Position numbers and translations under genes: made by a program. Of a DNA stretch of 64,000 nucleotides, positions 9,585 through 17,241 are shown piece after piece. Under the pieces are notes generated by a model. The model did not search any database. It was not told the origin of the DNA and worked only from the letters and a program-made list of their open reading frames with translations. Position 1 is the stretch's first letter; every line of letters begins with the position of its first letter. Source of the stretch: Phenylobacterium sp. J367 (GTDB taxonomy: Bacteria; Pseudomonadota; Alphaproteobacteria; Caulobacterales; Caulobacteraceae); the NCBI RefSeq assembly GCF_024699985.1, contig NZ_JAJONA010000001.1, positions 3,230,501 through 3,294,500 on the forward strand, read 5' to 3'.

Positions 9585-9637
9585 GGACGCGGTGGCCGCC
9601 CGTCGGCGCTCAGCCGAGCCGGGCGGCCACCGCGTCC
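9585..9637. terminator. Bidirectional terminator hairpin between convergent genes
   Basis: Perfect 18-bp inverted repeat: left arm GGACGCGGTGGCCGCCCG at 9585-9602 and its exact complement at 9620-9637. The 17-base loop contains a second small hairpin (CGGC/GCCG). The left arm starts three bases after the TonB receptor stop codon, and the right arm lies within the last codons of the opposing TPR gene. There is no long T-run, as is common at this GC content. Confidence 0.75.
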
Positions 9638-10692
9638 ACGACGGCCGCCCAGTCCCCCGGCGTCGGCTGCTTGATGATCTCGACCGACGGATACCAGTCC
9701 AGCGTCCACCGCCAGTCGGAGCAGTAGCGCTGCAGGAGGACGATCGTCCGCTTGCCCATGGCGCCGGCCAGGTGGGCGACCGAGGTGTCGATGGTCACGA
9801 CGACATCCAGTCCGGCGATCAGGTCGGCGGTGTCCTGCAGATCCCGGGCGCCGGTATCCTCCGGGTGAAGGCAGATCGCCCCGGGGAGCGCCAGCAGACG
9901 CGCGGCCTGCGCCGGGTCGAGGGATCGGCCGGGATCGGGACGCGGATTTCCGCGCCACACGACGCCGATGCGCCCGGACCGGCGGGGCGAGCCGTGGAGG
10001 TAGGGGGCCTGGGCGGCGGCGGCCCAGCGCGGCAGCGACAGGGGCAGCGCCCAGTAGTCATGCTGGCCGAAGAAGACATCGCCCACGGCGAGCATGACGT
10101 CGTCGACCAGCGGCGCCAGGAGTCTGCTCAATGACGGCAGGGTGGCGAGCGTGACCGAGGCGGCGCCGGTGCCCTGGAGGAACCGGGCGGCGAAGATCTG
10201 ATCCCCCAGACCCTGTTCCCGCCAGACGAGGAGCCGCTTGCCGGCCAGGTCCTCGCCCCGCCATTCCGGGAAGGGGAGCTGCCGGGCGGGGCTGTTCCGC
10301 CGTTCCGGCCGCTCCTCGAACAGCGCCCAGCCTTCGGAGAGCTGGCCCATCGCGAGCTGGAGGTTGCCCAGATCCAGCCGCGCGTTTGGCAGGCCGGGGT
10401 CGAGACGGATCGCCTCGCGCAGCCGGGCTTCGGCCTCCGGGAAACGCTCGACGCTGTGGAGGAAGCGCCCCAGGTTGTAGTGCAGCGCCGCCATCTCGGG
10501 CGCGGCCTCGGCGGCCGCGCGCAGCGTCGCCTCCGCCTCCTCGAGGCGGCCGGTGCGCCACAGCAGGAGGCCGAGGTTGCCGAGGGCGTTGACGTTCGGC
10601 CCGGCGGCGAGCGCGGCGCGATAGGCCCGTTCGGCGCCGACCAGATCGCCGGCGCGGTGGCGGGCCAGAGCTTCCTGGAAAGGATCCGGCAT
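9610..10692 (-). CDS. TPR-repeat protein with glycosyltransferase-9-like C-terminal domain
   Basis: Cytoplasmic protein of 360 residues. The first ~150 residues are TPR units (ALARHRAGDLVGAERAYRAA, LGNLGLLLWRTGRLEEAEAT, LHYNLGRFLHSVERFPEAEA). The rest resembles the heptosyltransferase-like fold that often follows TPRs: LLVWREQGLGDQIFAARFL, GRIGVVWRGNPR, then DVVVTIDTSVAHLAGAMGKR. That last block is the sugar-nucleotide-site signature of family 9 enzymes. Such proteins are linked to flagellin or surface glycosylation, but no partner is nearby. The start at 10692 places TPR 1 at the N-terminus. The gene is the last one before the island. Confidence 0.8.
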   Translation of the reverse strand: MPDPFQEALARHRAGDLVGAERAYRAALAAGPNVNALGNLGLLLWRTGRLEEAEATLRAAAEAAPEMAALHYNLGRFLHSVERFPEAEARLREAIRLDPGLPNARLDLGNLQLAMGQLSEGWALFEERPERRNSPARQLPFPEWRGEDLAGKRLLVWREQGLGDQIFAARFLQGTGAASVTLATLPSLSRLLAPLVDDVMLAVGDVFFGQHDYWALPLSLPRWAAAAQAPYLHGSPRRSGRIGVVWRGNPRPDPGRSLDPAQAARLLALPGAICLHPEDTGARDLQDTADLIAGLDVVVTIDTSVAHLAGAMGKRTIVLLQRYCSDWRWTLDWYPSVEIIKQPTPGDWAAVVDAVAARLG

Positions 10693-10760
10693 CGGTTTCA
10701 CCGCCCCGGCTGAGCTAGGGCCGCGAGGCGCACGGGAGGCGCCGGCGTTGGTGGGGGAGG

Positions 10761-10810
10761 AATGGTGGATGCGACAGGGATTGAACCTGTGACCCCCTCG
10801 GTGTGAACGA
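10761..10810 (-). repeat. attL: 50-bp att core, displaced 3' fragment of tRNA-Val
   Basis: Identical over 50 bases to 55436-55485. On the minus strand it equals the tRNA-Val from the 5' side of the anticodon stem to the CCA end (CCA complement at 10763-10765). The 5' 27 bases of the tRNA are absent, so it is not a functional tRNA. Identity stops abruptly on both sides, as expected for a site-specific recombination core. Confidence 0.93.
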
Positions 10811-10851
10811 AGAGCATTCACGGTCCTTCCCTCGGGGAGCGGGGTCATCCC

Positions 10852-10912
10852 GCCCCAGATTGGCACCTTTTGTTCACGCGGATTCCGACCGTTCCTGGGG
10901 CATTTCTGGGGC
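10852..10912. promoter_or_regulatory. Candidate left arm-type sites for the integrase
   Basis: CTGGGGC occurs at 10895-10901 and 10906-10912 with an 11-bp period, and inverted (GCCCCAG) at 10852-10858, all within about 100 bp of the att core. A similar TGGGGCGG pair sits just inside the right end. Arm-site function is inference from position and repetition. Confidence 0.5.
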
Positions 10913-10915
10913 GCG

Positions 10916-11131
10916 TCAGCAGCACACCTTGCAGCGCCGAATAGCGGAGATGCGGTAGGCTGCCCGCGACCGTTCGGCGAATGCCTCAGCTTCCTCCTCC
11001 CGCTCGAAACGGCGCACTCCCCGGGGACCTCCTGCCTGATGCGGCTCAGCGCGCCCGAGCCCGCGACAAATGATGGTCGAGTGGAACGTGACCGTGCGCT
11101 TCCGGTCGTCACAGAACACCGCGTAGGTCAC
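10916..11131 (-). CDS. Small basic protein coupled to the integrase
   Basis: Predicted protein of 71 residues starting with a GTG that overlaps the integrase stop (GTGA), so it is probably translated with it. It is basic, with a beta-like start (TYAVFCDDRKRTVTFHSTII), a charged helix (FEREEEAEAFAERSRAAYR) and a cysteine-containing tail (RRCKVCC). I do not recognise a family. Its place between integrase and att core would suit an excisionase or directionality factor, but no helix-turn-helix is obvious. It could also be a non-functional tail ORF. Confidence 0.45.
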   Translation of the reverse strand: MTYAVFCDDRKRTVTFHSTIICRGLGRAEPHQAGGPRGVRRFEREEEAEAFAERSRAAYRISAIRRCKVCC

Positions 11132-12498
11132 CGCTTCCCTCCAATCGCCCGCACAGCCCCGGCCTGGTGATCCGGCCTGTGATGGCCGTAATGCTTCTCA
11201 AGCGTCGCGACGGTCATCCCGAGGTAGGCCGCCGCCGTCCACATATCGGCCCCGCCTTCCATGAGCCACGTCGCCGCCGAGTGGCGCATCCAGTGGGGCG
11301 TGACCTCTGGCGAGAGGCCCGCATCGCGCACGCAGCCCTCGAAGCCCGTGCGTATTTTCCCGGCCAGCGGTCGCCCGCCATGATGCAGCACGGTGACCGG
11401 CCGCGGCTCATCCGCCGCGTCCATCTCGCGCCAGCGCCGCATATGGGCCAGCAGGCGAGGCGGCAGCTTAACGACCGGCCGACGCTTCGTCGTCTCGCGC
11501 TCGCCGCGCCCGCGCCGGTAGATCATCCCCTTGTCCAGATCGACCCAGGCCTGATGTAGGCTCTCCTCCCACAGCAGGGCGCGGATCGCGCTATGCCGGG
11601 TGCCGGTGTAGAGGCCGATTAGGATGAAGCGGCGCAGGTGCGCGCGGTTGGCCCTGGCGGACCCGCTGAGTTTCACCCAACCCTTGTCAGTCTTCCGATA
11701 GCCCAGCGCCGCCTTAAGTAGCGCAGCAGCCTCGGAGCGCGTCAGCGCCTCACGCGGGCTTTCCGGCTTCTCGGGCTTGCTGATCTTCGGCCGGCTGATG
11801 AGGGTGTCCTCGCCGTTCCAGTAGCCGATCGCGGCCGACAGGTCGTCCAGCTCGCGCGCGGCGGTCTGCTCCGAGACGCGGGGCGCCGTCGCAGGGTCCT
11901 TGTAGCGCGCGTCCGGCATGGACGTTCGGTGGTTGATGTAGGCGTGGCAGGTGGAGCGCTTCACGTCGGCAATAGTCTTGTCGCCCCACCAGGCCAGCAG
12001 GTGGGAGAAGAAGCCCGCGGTTGTCGCCTTGTCGGTCGCGCGCTTTGGGGCGCGCTCGTCCAGGTACAGCGCTATGACTTCCGCGAGGCCGACCTTAGAG
12101 GGGTCACTGTTGCGGCGCGCGTCCTCGACGGCGGCTCGGGTGGTCTTGCTGAGGATGTAGTTCGCGAGCTCGACCTCAGCCTGTCCAGCGCAGTCAGCGC
12201 CGCAGCTTGTGCTACGCTCATATTGACCGTCTCGGATGATCCAGACGGCTTCGCGGCCCTCGCGCTGCTTGAGGTAGAGGCGGGGGGCCTTTGGCGCGGC
12301 GGGGCATGGGTTGAACAGCTCTCGGATCTGAGCGGGCGTGACGAAGAACTTCCCGGCGACCTCTGCCGGCGTCAATCGGCCCTTGCGGATCTCCGTTCGG
12401 AGCATGGAGATGGTCAGCGGGTACTTTGTCCTCAACCGCCGAACAGCTTGGGTCAAAGGCAGGGGAGTGTCATCCTCGAGTGTTGGCTCAGAGGTCAT
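11128..12498 (-). CDS. Tyrosine recombinase (island integrase)
   Basis: Site-specific integrase of 456 residues. The N-terminal part carries a putative DNA-binding segment and a core-binding helical domain (about 130-230, ending in STCHAYINHR). The catalytic domain shows the family residues: Arg in LYTGTRHSAIRALLW, the His-x-x-Arg box in PHWMRHSAATWL, and the nucleophile Tyr in LEKHYGHHR near the C-terminus. The ATG at 12498 (MTSEPTLEDD) is preferred to an upstream start at 12522. It lies about 320 bases from the att core and is presumably responsible for integration at tRNA-Val. Confidence 0.93.
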   Translation of the reverse strand: MTSEPTLEDDTPLPLTQAVRRLRTKYPLTISMLRTEIRKGRLTPAEVAGKFFVTPAQIRELFNPCPAAPKAPRLYLKQREGREAVWIIRDGQYERSTSCGADCAGQAEVELANYILSKTTRAAVEDARRNSDPSKVGLAEVIALYLDERAPKRATDKATTAGFFSHLLAWWGDKTIADVKRSTCHAYINHRTSMPDARYKDPATAPRVSEQTAARELDDLSAAIGYWNGEDTLISRPKISKPEKPESPREALTRSEAAALLKAALGYRKTDKGWVKLSGSARANRAHLRRFILIGLYTGTRHSAIRALLWEESLHQAWVDLDKGMIYRRGRGERETTKRRPVVKLPPRLLAHMRRWREMDAADEPRPVTVLHHGGRPLAGKIRTGFEGCVRDAGLSPEVTPHWMRHSAATWLMEGGADMWTAAAYLGMTVATLEKHYGHHRPDHQAGAVRAIGGKR

Positions 12499-13213
12499 CA
12501 GCCAGCCCTCCGAATGGACCAAACGGCTTACCTACGAGCAGTTCGCGAGCCTCGCAGCCCCTAAGAAAGCGCAGGATCTCGGCTCCTTTGAGCAGTTCGT
12601 CGTCCCAAGCCAGCCGCTCAGCCACATGATGGCCGGCGATTGGCGTCGTCGTTGGGGCATCACGAGCCTGCGGTTCCTGTCCGGCCAGAACAAAGTGGTC
12701 TTCGACACGCGAGGTGCGCCGGCTCAACAGTTCATGGAGTCGCTCAATCGCGAGTTTTCCTGCTTCGGCCATGCGGAGCTCCACTTCGTGGCGCCGGCCA
12801 TACGACAAGCTGGGCGCTGGACGAGGCGGGACGGCTTGATGTCTCTCCCTGCTGATGCGGGGGCCACGTACGAAAAGGCCTGGGATCAAGTGTTCGGGAT
12901 GCCGCTTTGGCTTCAGCGACCGCGGAAGAGCCTCGCGGGCCAATATTTCTACCGGGTTGAGCTTCGTGATCGGGCCGAGGAGATCGTCTACAGTGACCCG
13001 AGTTCACATTTGAGCGTGAATGATGCGCTCTTGCGGGGACTCGCCGCACTTCGCAGCTCGCTCCACCGCACTCCGCCTCAACTGGGCGAACTCGCGATCG
13101 TCACCGGTCCGTACTCGCTCCGGAACGGCCCTGCGCCGGACGTTCAGGAACTCTCCGTGCTCCTGGACGAGGAACATCTGGAGTCGGCCGCTCAACTCGC
13201 CTCGTTGCCCTAG
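12467..13213 (+). CDS. Hypothetical protein divergent from the integrase
   Basis: About 248 residues with balanced composition and good coding character from about 12520 to the stop, including LTYEQFASLAAPKKAQDLGS, RWGITSLRFLSGQNKVVFDT and PHSVNDALLRGL-like segments. I recognise no family. The start is unclear. A GTG at 12467 is in frame but overlaps the integrase start by 32 bases; the next in-frame ATGs are at 12626 and 12629. It ends four bases before the convergent resolvase stop. Its position between two recombinases suggests an island-maintenance gene, but that is position only. Confidence 0.5.
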   Translation: MSSSSVGSEVISQPSEWTKRLTYEQFASLAAPKKAQDLGSFEQFVVPSQPLSHMMAGDWRRRWGITSLRFLSGQNKVVFDTRGAPAQQFMESLNREFSCFGHAELHFVAPAIRQAGRWTRRDGLMSLPADAGATYEKAWDQVFGMPLWLQRPRKSLAGQYFYRVELRDRAEEIVYSDPSSHLSVNDALLRGLAALRSSLHRTPPQLGELAIVTGPYSLRNGPAPDVQELSVLLDEEHLESAAQLASLP

Positions 13214-13216
13214 CGA

Positions 13217-13771
13217 TCAACCCGCTCCGAGCCGGCGATACACCGTCGCACGGTTCACACCAAGAAGAGCAGCAGCGTCCTTGGCGGACATGGCGCCGCT
13301 TCGGATCTGCTGCTCGAAGTGTGCCCATTGCGCGTCGCCGATCGCCTTAGGCCGTCCAAACTGAACACCGCGATCCCGAGCCGCCCGCCGGCCGCTGCTG
13401 GTTCTTTCCAGGATCAAGCTGCGCTCGAACTCCGCGATCCCCGCAAAGACGGTCAGGATCATCCGGCCTGCGGGGGAGGTGGTGTCGGCCCAAGGTTCGG
13501 CCAGTGACCTCAGCCCAGCGCTCGCACGCTGCAGCCGATCCGCAATGTCGAGCAGGTCGCGAGTCGAGCGGGCGAGTCTGTCCAGTCGGCCGACGACAAC
13601 AACGTCTTCGGGTCTGAGATGATCGAGCATCCGTTCAAGCTCCGGTCGGGCTCGCGAAGCTCCGGAGATCTTCTCCTCGAAAATCCGCGTGCAGCCGGCG
13701 GCCGTCAGGATGGAGCGCTGCATGTGAAGGTGCTGGTCTTCCGTCGAGACCCTCGCGTAACCGATCAACAT
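13217..13771 (-). CDS. Serine recombinase (resolvase/invertase family)
   Basis: Complete resolvase-type recombinase of 184 residues. The catalytic domain begins MLIGYARVSTEDQ with the nucleophilic serine at residue 10. Conserved VVVVGRLDRLARSTRDLLDI and MILTVFAGIAEFERSLILER blocks follow, then the long E helix and a C-terminal helix-turn-helix (MSAKDAAALLGVNRATVYRR). Length matches Tn3-type TnpR or Hin-type invertases. Two 28-bp palindromic sites immediately upstream fit res subsites. No transposase accompanies it, so it may be a remnant of a transposon that brought part of the cargo or a dimer-resolution module. Confidence 0.93.
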   Translation of the reverse strand: MLIGYARVSTEDQHLHMQRSILTAAGCTRIFEEKISGASRARPELERMLDHLRPEDVVVVGRLDRLARSTRDLLDIADRLQRASAGLRSLAEPWADTTSPAGRMILTVFAGIAEFERSLILERTSSGRRAARDRGVQFGRPKAIGDAQWAHFEQQIRSGAMSAKDAAALLGVNRATVYRRLGAG

Positions 13772-13791
13772 CAGAATAGAGTCGCATAAGT

Positions 13792-13894
13792 TGTCGCGTT
13801 GTCACGCGTTATCGCGACCGACTTTTGCGACGACCGATGCCGTCTAGTATATAATGTGTGCCCTGCTGTCGCAGAACTTAGGATTTGTGCGACA
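13792..13894. promoter_or_regulatory. Candidate res site of the serine recombinase with embedded promoter
   Basis: Two segments of exactly 28 bp have inverted heptamer ends: TGTCGCG-N14-CGCGACC at 13792-13819 (one mismatch) and TGTCGCA-N14-TGCGACA at 13867-13894 (perfect). Resolvase subsite I is typically 28 bp with inverted ends. A further half-site-like TGCGACG is at 13826-13832. Between them lies an AT-rich TAGTATATAAT (13845-13855), readable as a -10 box on either strand, probably the recombinase promoter. Confidence 0.6.
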
Positions 13895-13969
13895 CGTCGT
13901 CAGCGGCGGCAGATTTGTAGGCCGTCGTCACGGCGACTTCGTGTGTCCAAGTCATGGTGACGCGAAGCT

Positions 13970-14665
13970 TCAGGCGTCCATCCATTGGACGACATTCGCG
14001 ATCTCTTCGCGGGGAGTCCGGAAGGCATTCGCCGGATGCGTCTCTTCCTCGAGACCGAAGGAGATGCCGCAGACGAGAACACGATCATCCTGCAATCGAA
14101 GCGCCCTGCGCAGGAAGTCGCTTTGGGAAACGAGGGCGGCCTGAGCGATGGCGGCCACGCCCAGGCTGCGCGCCGCCAGCAAGAAGGTCGTCACGTAGGC
14201 GCCGCAATCCAAAACGCCGTAGACGCCGAGACTGCGGTCAGTCGTCACCACAGCCAGGTGCGGCGCGCCGAACAGGCGGTAGTTCTCGAGGGACTGCTTA
14301 GCGGAAGCTTGCCGATCGCCGCCTACCCCCACGCTTTCGTACAGCTGGAGGCCGCAGGCGCGTCGGCGTTCCTTGTAGACCCCGACGTACGTCTCCGGAA
14401 AGGGTAGGTCGCTTCGTCGCGCGCCCCCTGCGCCTTCAAGGAAGCCTTCTCTCAAGCGTTCCGTGCCAGCGCCTGAGGTAATCGCGACCTGCCAGGGCTG
14501 CGCATTGCACCAAGACGGCGTGCGCTGCGCGAGCGAAAGAATGCGTTCAATCAGGGCGCGCTCGAGCGGCTCGGGCCGAAATGCGCGGCAACTGTATCGA
14601 CTGTTGAGGACGCTTTCGAAGGTGTCGCAGCTTGAGGCACCGGGGAATTGGGCAGGATCAGACAT
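13970..14665 (-). CDS. Nitroreductase-family flavoprotein
   Basis: FMN-dependent NAD(P)H oxidoreductase of 231 residues. Typical features are SVLNSRYSCRAFRPEPLERA near the N-terminus, LAQRTPSWCNAQPWQVAITS (the flavin-binding TPS..N.QPW motif), GVYGVLDCGAYVTTFLLAAR in the middle helix, and the C-terminal VCGISFGLEE strand. The ATG at 14665 is used because the frame upstream is not conserved-looking. It is transcribed away from the acyl-CoA dehydrogenase pair across a 209-bp gap. Its role in the island is unknown; reduction of nitro, quinone or enone groups are all possible. Confidence 0.88.
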   Translation of the reverse strand: MSDPAQFPGASSCDTFESVLNSRYSCRAFRPEPLERALIERILSLAQRTPSWCNAQPWQVAITSGAGTERLREGFLEGAGGARRSDLPFPETYVGVYKERRRACGLQLYESVGVGGDRQASAKQSLENYRLFGAPHLAVVTTDRSLGVYGVLDCGAYVTTFLLAARSLGVAAIAQAALVSQSDFLRRALRLQDDRVLVCGISFGLEEETHPANAFRTPREEIANVVQWMDA

Positions 14666-14874
14666 GGGTACCGTTGCTTCTGGGCGACCGCAATATCGCT
14701 CGGCACCACCCGCGCGGCATGCCCGATTCCGGCTCGCCGCCATTGCGGCGTCCTATCCCGGCCATATCCCATTGAAGCTGGCGTGCGCGTCCAAAGGCGC
14801 CTAGTCGCAGAGTGGTCGTCGGTCGCCACCCGCCGACGGGTCATCGGACGAATAGGTCTGCTCGGAGGCGCTTG

Positions 14875-16074
14875 GTGCATATCGCCTACACACCGGAGCT
14901 TGAAGCGCTCAGTTCTGAGCTCAAGGCCTACTTCCGAGATCTTCTCGCAGAGCTGCCAACCGGCGACGTGGAGTCGCTGCGTGCGGGGCGCGCGCGCGAA
15001 ATCGTCAGGCGGATCGGCACCGACGGTTGGCTCGGCATAGGTTGGCCCGAGGAATTCGGCGGTCAGGGGCGATCGGCGGCCGAACAGTTCGTGTTCTTCG
15101 ATGAGGCCAAGCGAGCCGGCGTTCCCCTGCCAATGCTGGCGCTGAACACGGTCGGGCCCACGATCATGCGCTATGGCACGCCGGAGCAGAAGCAGCGGCA
15201 CCTGCCGCCGATCCTCTCCGGTGATGCCGACTATGCCGTCGGCTATACCGAACCGGACGCCGGCACCGATCTCGCGTCACTAAAGACTGCGGCCGTCCGC
15301 GACGGCGAGACCTACGTGATCAACGGGCGCAAGATCTTCACATCGGGAGGCGATGCCGCCGACTTCATATGGCTCGCGGCGCGAACCGACCCTATGGCGC
15401 CGAAGCACAGGGGCCTGTCCATCTTCATTGTCCCCACCACGACGCCGGGGTTCACCTGGTCGCCTTTCCCGACAGCTGCCGAAGGGGGTACGCGCACCAA
15501 CACTACGCGCGGCACGGTGGCGACGTTCTTTGACGACGTCGTGGTTCCGGCTGCGAACCGCATTGGGCCGGAAAACGCAGGCTGGGAGCTCATCACCAGA
15601 CAGCTGAACCAGGAACGTGTCGTGCTGGCGGCCGCAGGCGGCTGGGCCGTCGAACTGGCTGCGGACGTCAGGCGATGGTGTGCGCAGGCCCCCGCGCCCG
15701 GCGGCGGCGTCCTCATCGATCTGCCTTGGGTTCAATTGACCTTAGCAAGGGTGGACGCGCGCCTGCAGGTCATGACCCTTTTCAACTGGCGCATGGTTTC
15801 CCGGTCTGGACCCGGCCAGGAACCGGCGCCTGGCGACGCTTCGGCCGCGAACGTGTTCGGGACTGAGACCCTCATCGAGGTCTGCAAGTTGATGCTTGAG
15901 GTGGTCGGATGTGCGGGTTGCCTGGTGGAGGGATCGCCCGGAGCGGTGCTGAGCGGGCGGCTCGAACATGCCTATCGCGCCGTGGTAGTTGGCACCTTCG
16001 GGGGCGGCAACAACGACATCCAACGAGAGATGATCGCGACGCGGGCGCTTGGGATGGCACGCGCGTCGAGGTGA
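14875..16074 (+). CDS. Acyl-CoA dehydrogenase (first subunit of a likely pair)
   Basis: FAD-dependent acyl-CoA dehydrogenase of about 399 residues. It carries WLGIGWPEEFGGQGRSAAEQ in the N-terminal helical domain, YTEPDAGTDLASLKTAA and YVINGRKIFTSGG in the beta domain, and GTFGGGNNDIQREMIATRAL at the C-terminus where FAD and the active site lie. The GTG at 14875 follows GGAGG at 14864-14868; longer frames upstream are unsupported. A second, divergent dehydrogenase follows after 36 bases. In steroid and side-chain pathways such tandem genes encode heterotetramers acting on bulky CoA esters. The alpha/beta pairing here is inferred from layout. Confidence 0.88.
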   Translation: MHIAYTPELEALSSELKAYFRDLLAELPTGDVESLRAGRAREIVRRIGTDGWLGIGWPEEFGGQGRSAAEQFVFFDEAKRAGVPLPMLALNTVGPTIMRYGTPEQKQRHLPPILSGDADYAVGYTEPDAGTDLASLKTAAVRDGETYVINGRKIFTSGGDAADFIWLAARTDPMAPKHRGLSIFIVPTTTPGFTWSPFPTAAEGGTRTNTTRGTVATFFDDVVVPAANRIGPENAGWELITRQLNQERVVLAAAGGWAVELAADVRRWCAQAPAPGGGVLIDLPWVQLTLARVDARLQVMTLFNWRMVSRSGPGQEPAPGDASAANVFGTETLIEVCKLMLEVVGCAGCLVEGSPGAVLSGRLEHAYRAVVVGTFGGGNNDIQREMIATRALGMARASR

Positions 16075-16110
16075 ATTCACAGAGAGCAATGAGCGCAAGG
16101 GGCGAGGACA

Positions 16111-17240
16111 GTGGATTTTGAACTGACCGAACTGCAAGTCGCCATTCGCGACCTCGCCGAGAAGGTGCTGGCTTCGCGCGCCCCGACGCCAGGATCGATG
16201 GGTGGTGAGTGGCCCGACCGCGCCCTGTTGGCTGACCTTGGATCGACCGGACTTCTCGCCTGCGGCGTCTCACCCGAGGCGGGCGGTCAGGGGGCGGGAT
16301 GGTCGAGGTCTGCCTGGTGCTCGAAGCGGCGGGACGGGCCGCCGCCCGCGCCCCGATCATGCAGTCGATGCTGGCCGCCGCTGCCGTCGACCGCTACGCG
16401 GGGTCACATATCAACTCCGAGCGTCTGCAATCCTGGCTCGCCGGTCAACGCATCGTCACCGTTTGCGTCGGCGATGGTCATGGCGGTGACGGACCGACGG
16501 GACTGGCGGCCGCGCGCCGAGGGAACGACTGGGTCTTGGACGGCGCGCTTAGTTTCGTGCCCTTTGGCGCCGAAGCGGAAGACGTGCTGGCGTTCGCGGA
16601 GACCGAAGGCGGCGGACTTCTCTTCGTGATGTCACCGAGGGCCGCCGGCTGCACAGTTCAACCGCTGGCGACCACAAGCGGCGCTCCAGAAGCGCGGCTG
16701 GAGGTGCGGGACATGGTCGTCCCGCACACCGACGTGGTAATAGCGGGCGCCGGGGCGCCAGACGCCCGAGCTTGGCTGTGGGAACGGGTGCTCGTTGGCG
16801 GCGCCGCGACTCTTGTCGGCCTGGGCGACGCCGCCCTGCGGCTGACTGCCTCCTACACTAGCCAGCGCCTCCAGTTCGGCCGACCGTTATCGTCCTTCCA
16901 GGCTGTGGCGATGCATGCCGCGGATGCGTTCATCGATGTCGAGGGAGCCAAGCTGGCGACCCTTCAGGCGGCCTGGCGACAGGGCGCCGGACTGACGGCG
17001 CAGCGCGAGGCATCGATCGCGAAGTTCTGGGCGTCGGAGGCCATCACCCGCGTCCTCGCGGTGGCCAACCACCTGCATGGTGGGATGGGATTGCTGCTGG
17101 ATTACCCGCTGGCCCGCTACATGACCGCCGCCCGGCATCAGGCGATCGCGAATGGCGCGAGCCAATGGCACCTTGCCCGTCTGGGCAGTTTGCTGGCCGT
17201 TCGGGCGCGGGCCGACACGAACGCATTGTTGGACGCCTGA
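16111..17240 (+). CDS. Acyl-CoA dehydrogenase (second, divergent subunit; frameshifted)
   Basis: About 377 residues, starting at GTG 16111 (DFELTELQVAIRDLAEKV). The N-terminal domain breaks frame near 16291-16298: the GGQGAG block should be followed by MVEVCLVLEAAGRAAARAP, which lies in the next frame, so one G seems to be missing. The C-terminal domain (TSQRLQFGRPLSSFQAVAMH, ANHLHGGMGLLLDYPLAR) is typical. The middle region is degenerate compared with canonical enzymes, as in the less catalytic partner of heteromeric dehydrogenases. It sits between its partner (14875) and the double CoA transferase and is probably co-transcribed with both. Confidence 0.83.
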
Positions 17241-17241
17241 C

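Noticed and set aside
13854..14144. A 96-codon frame starting at the TATAATG region.
   Set aside because: Most of it is antisense to the nitroreductase, and its start lies inside the res-like region; the AT-rich sequence is better read as a promoter.
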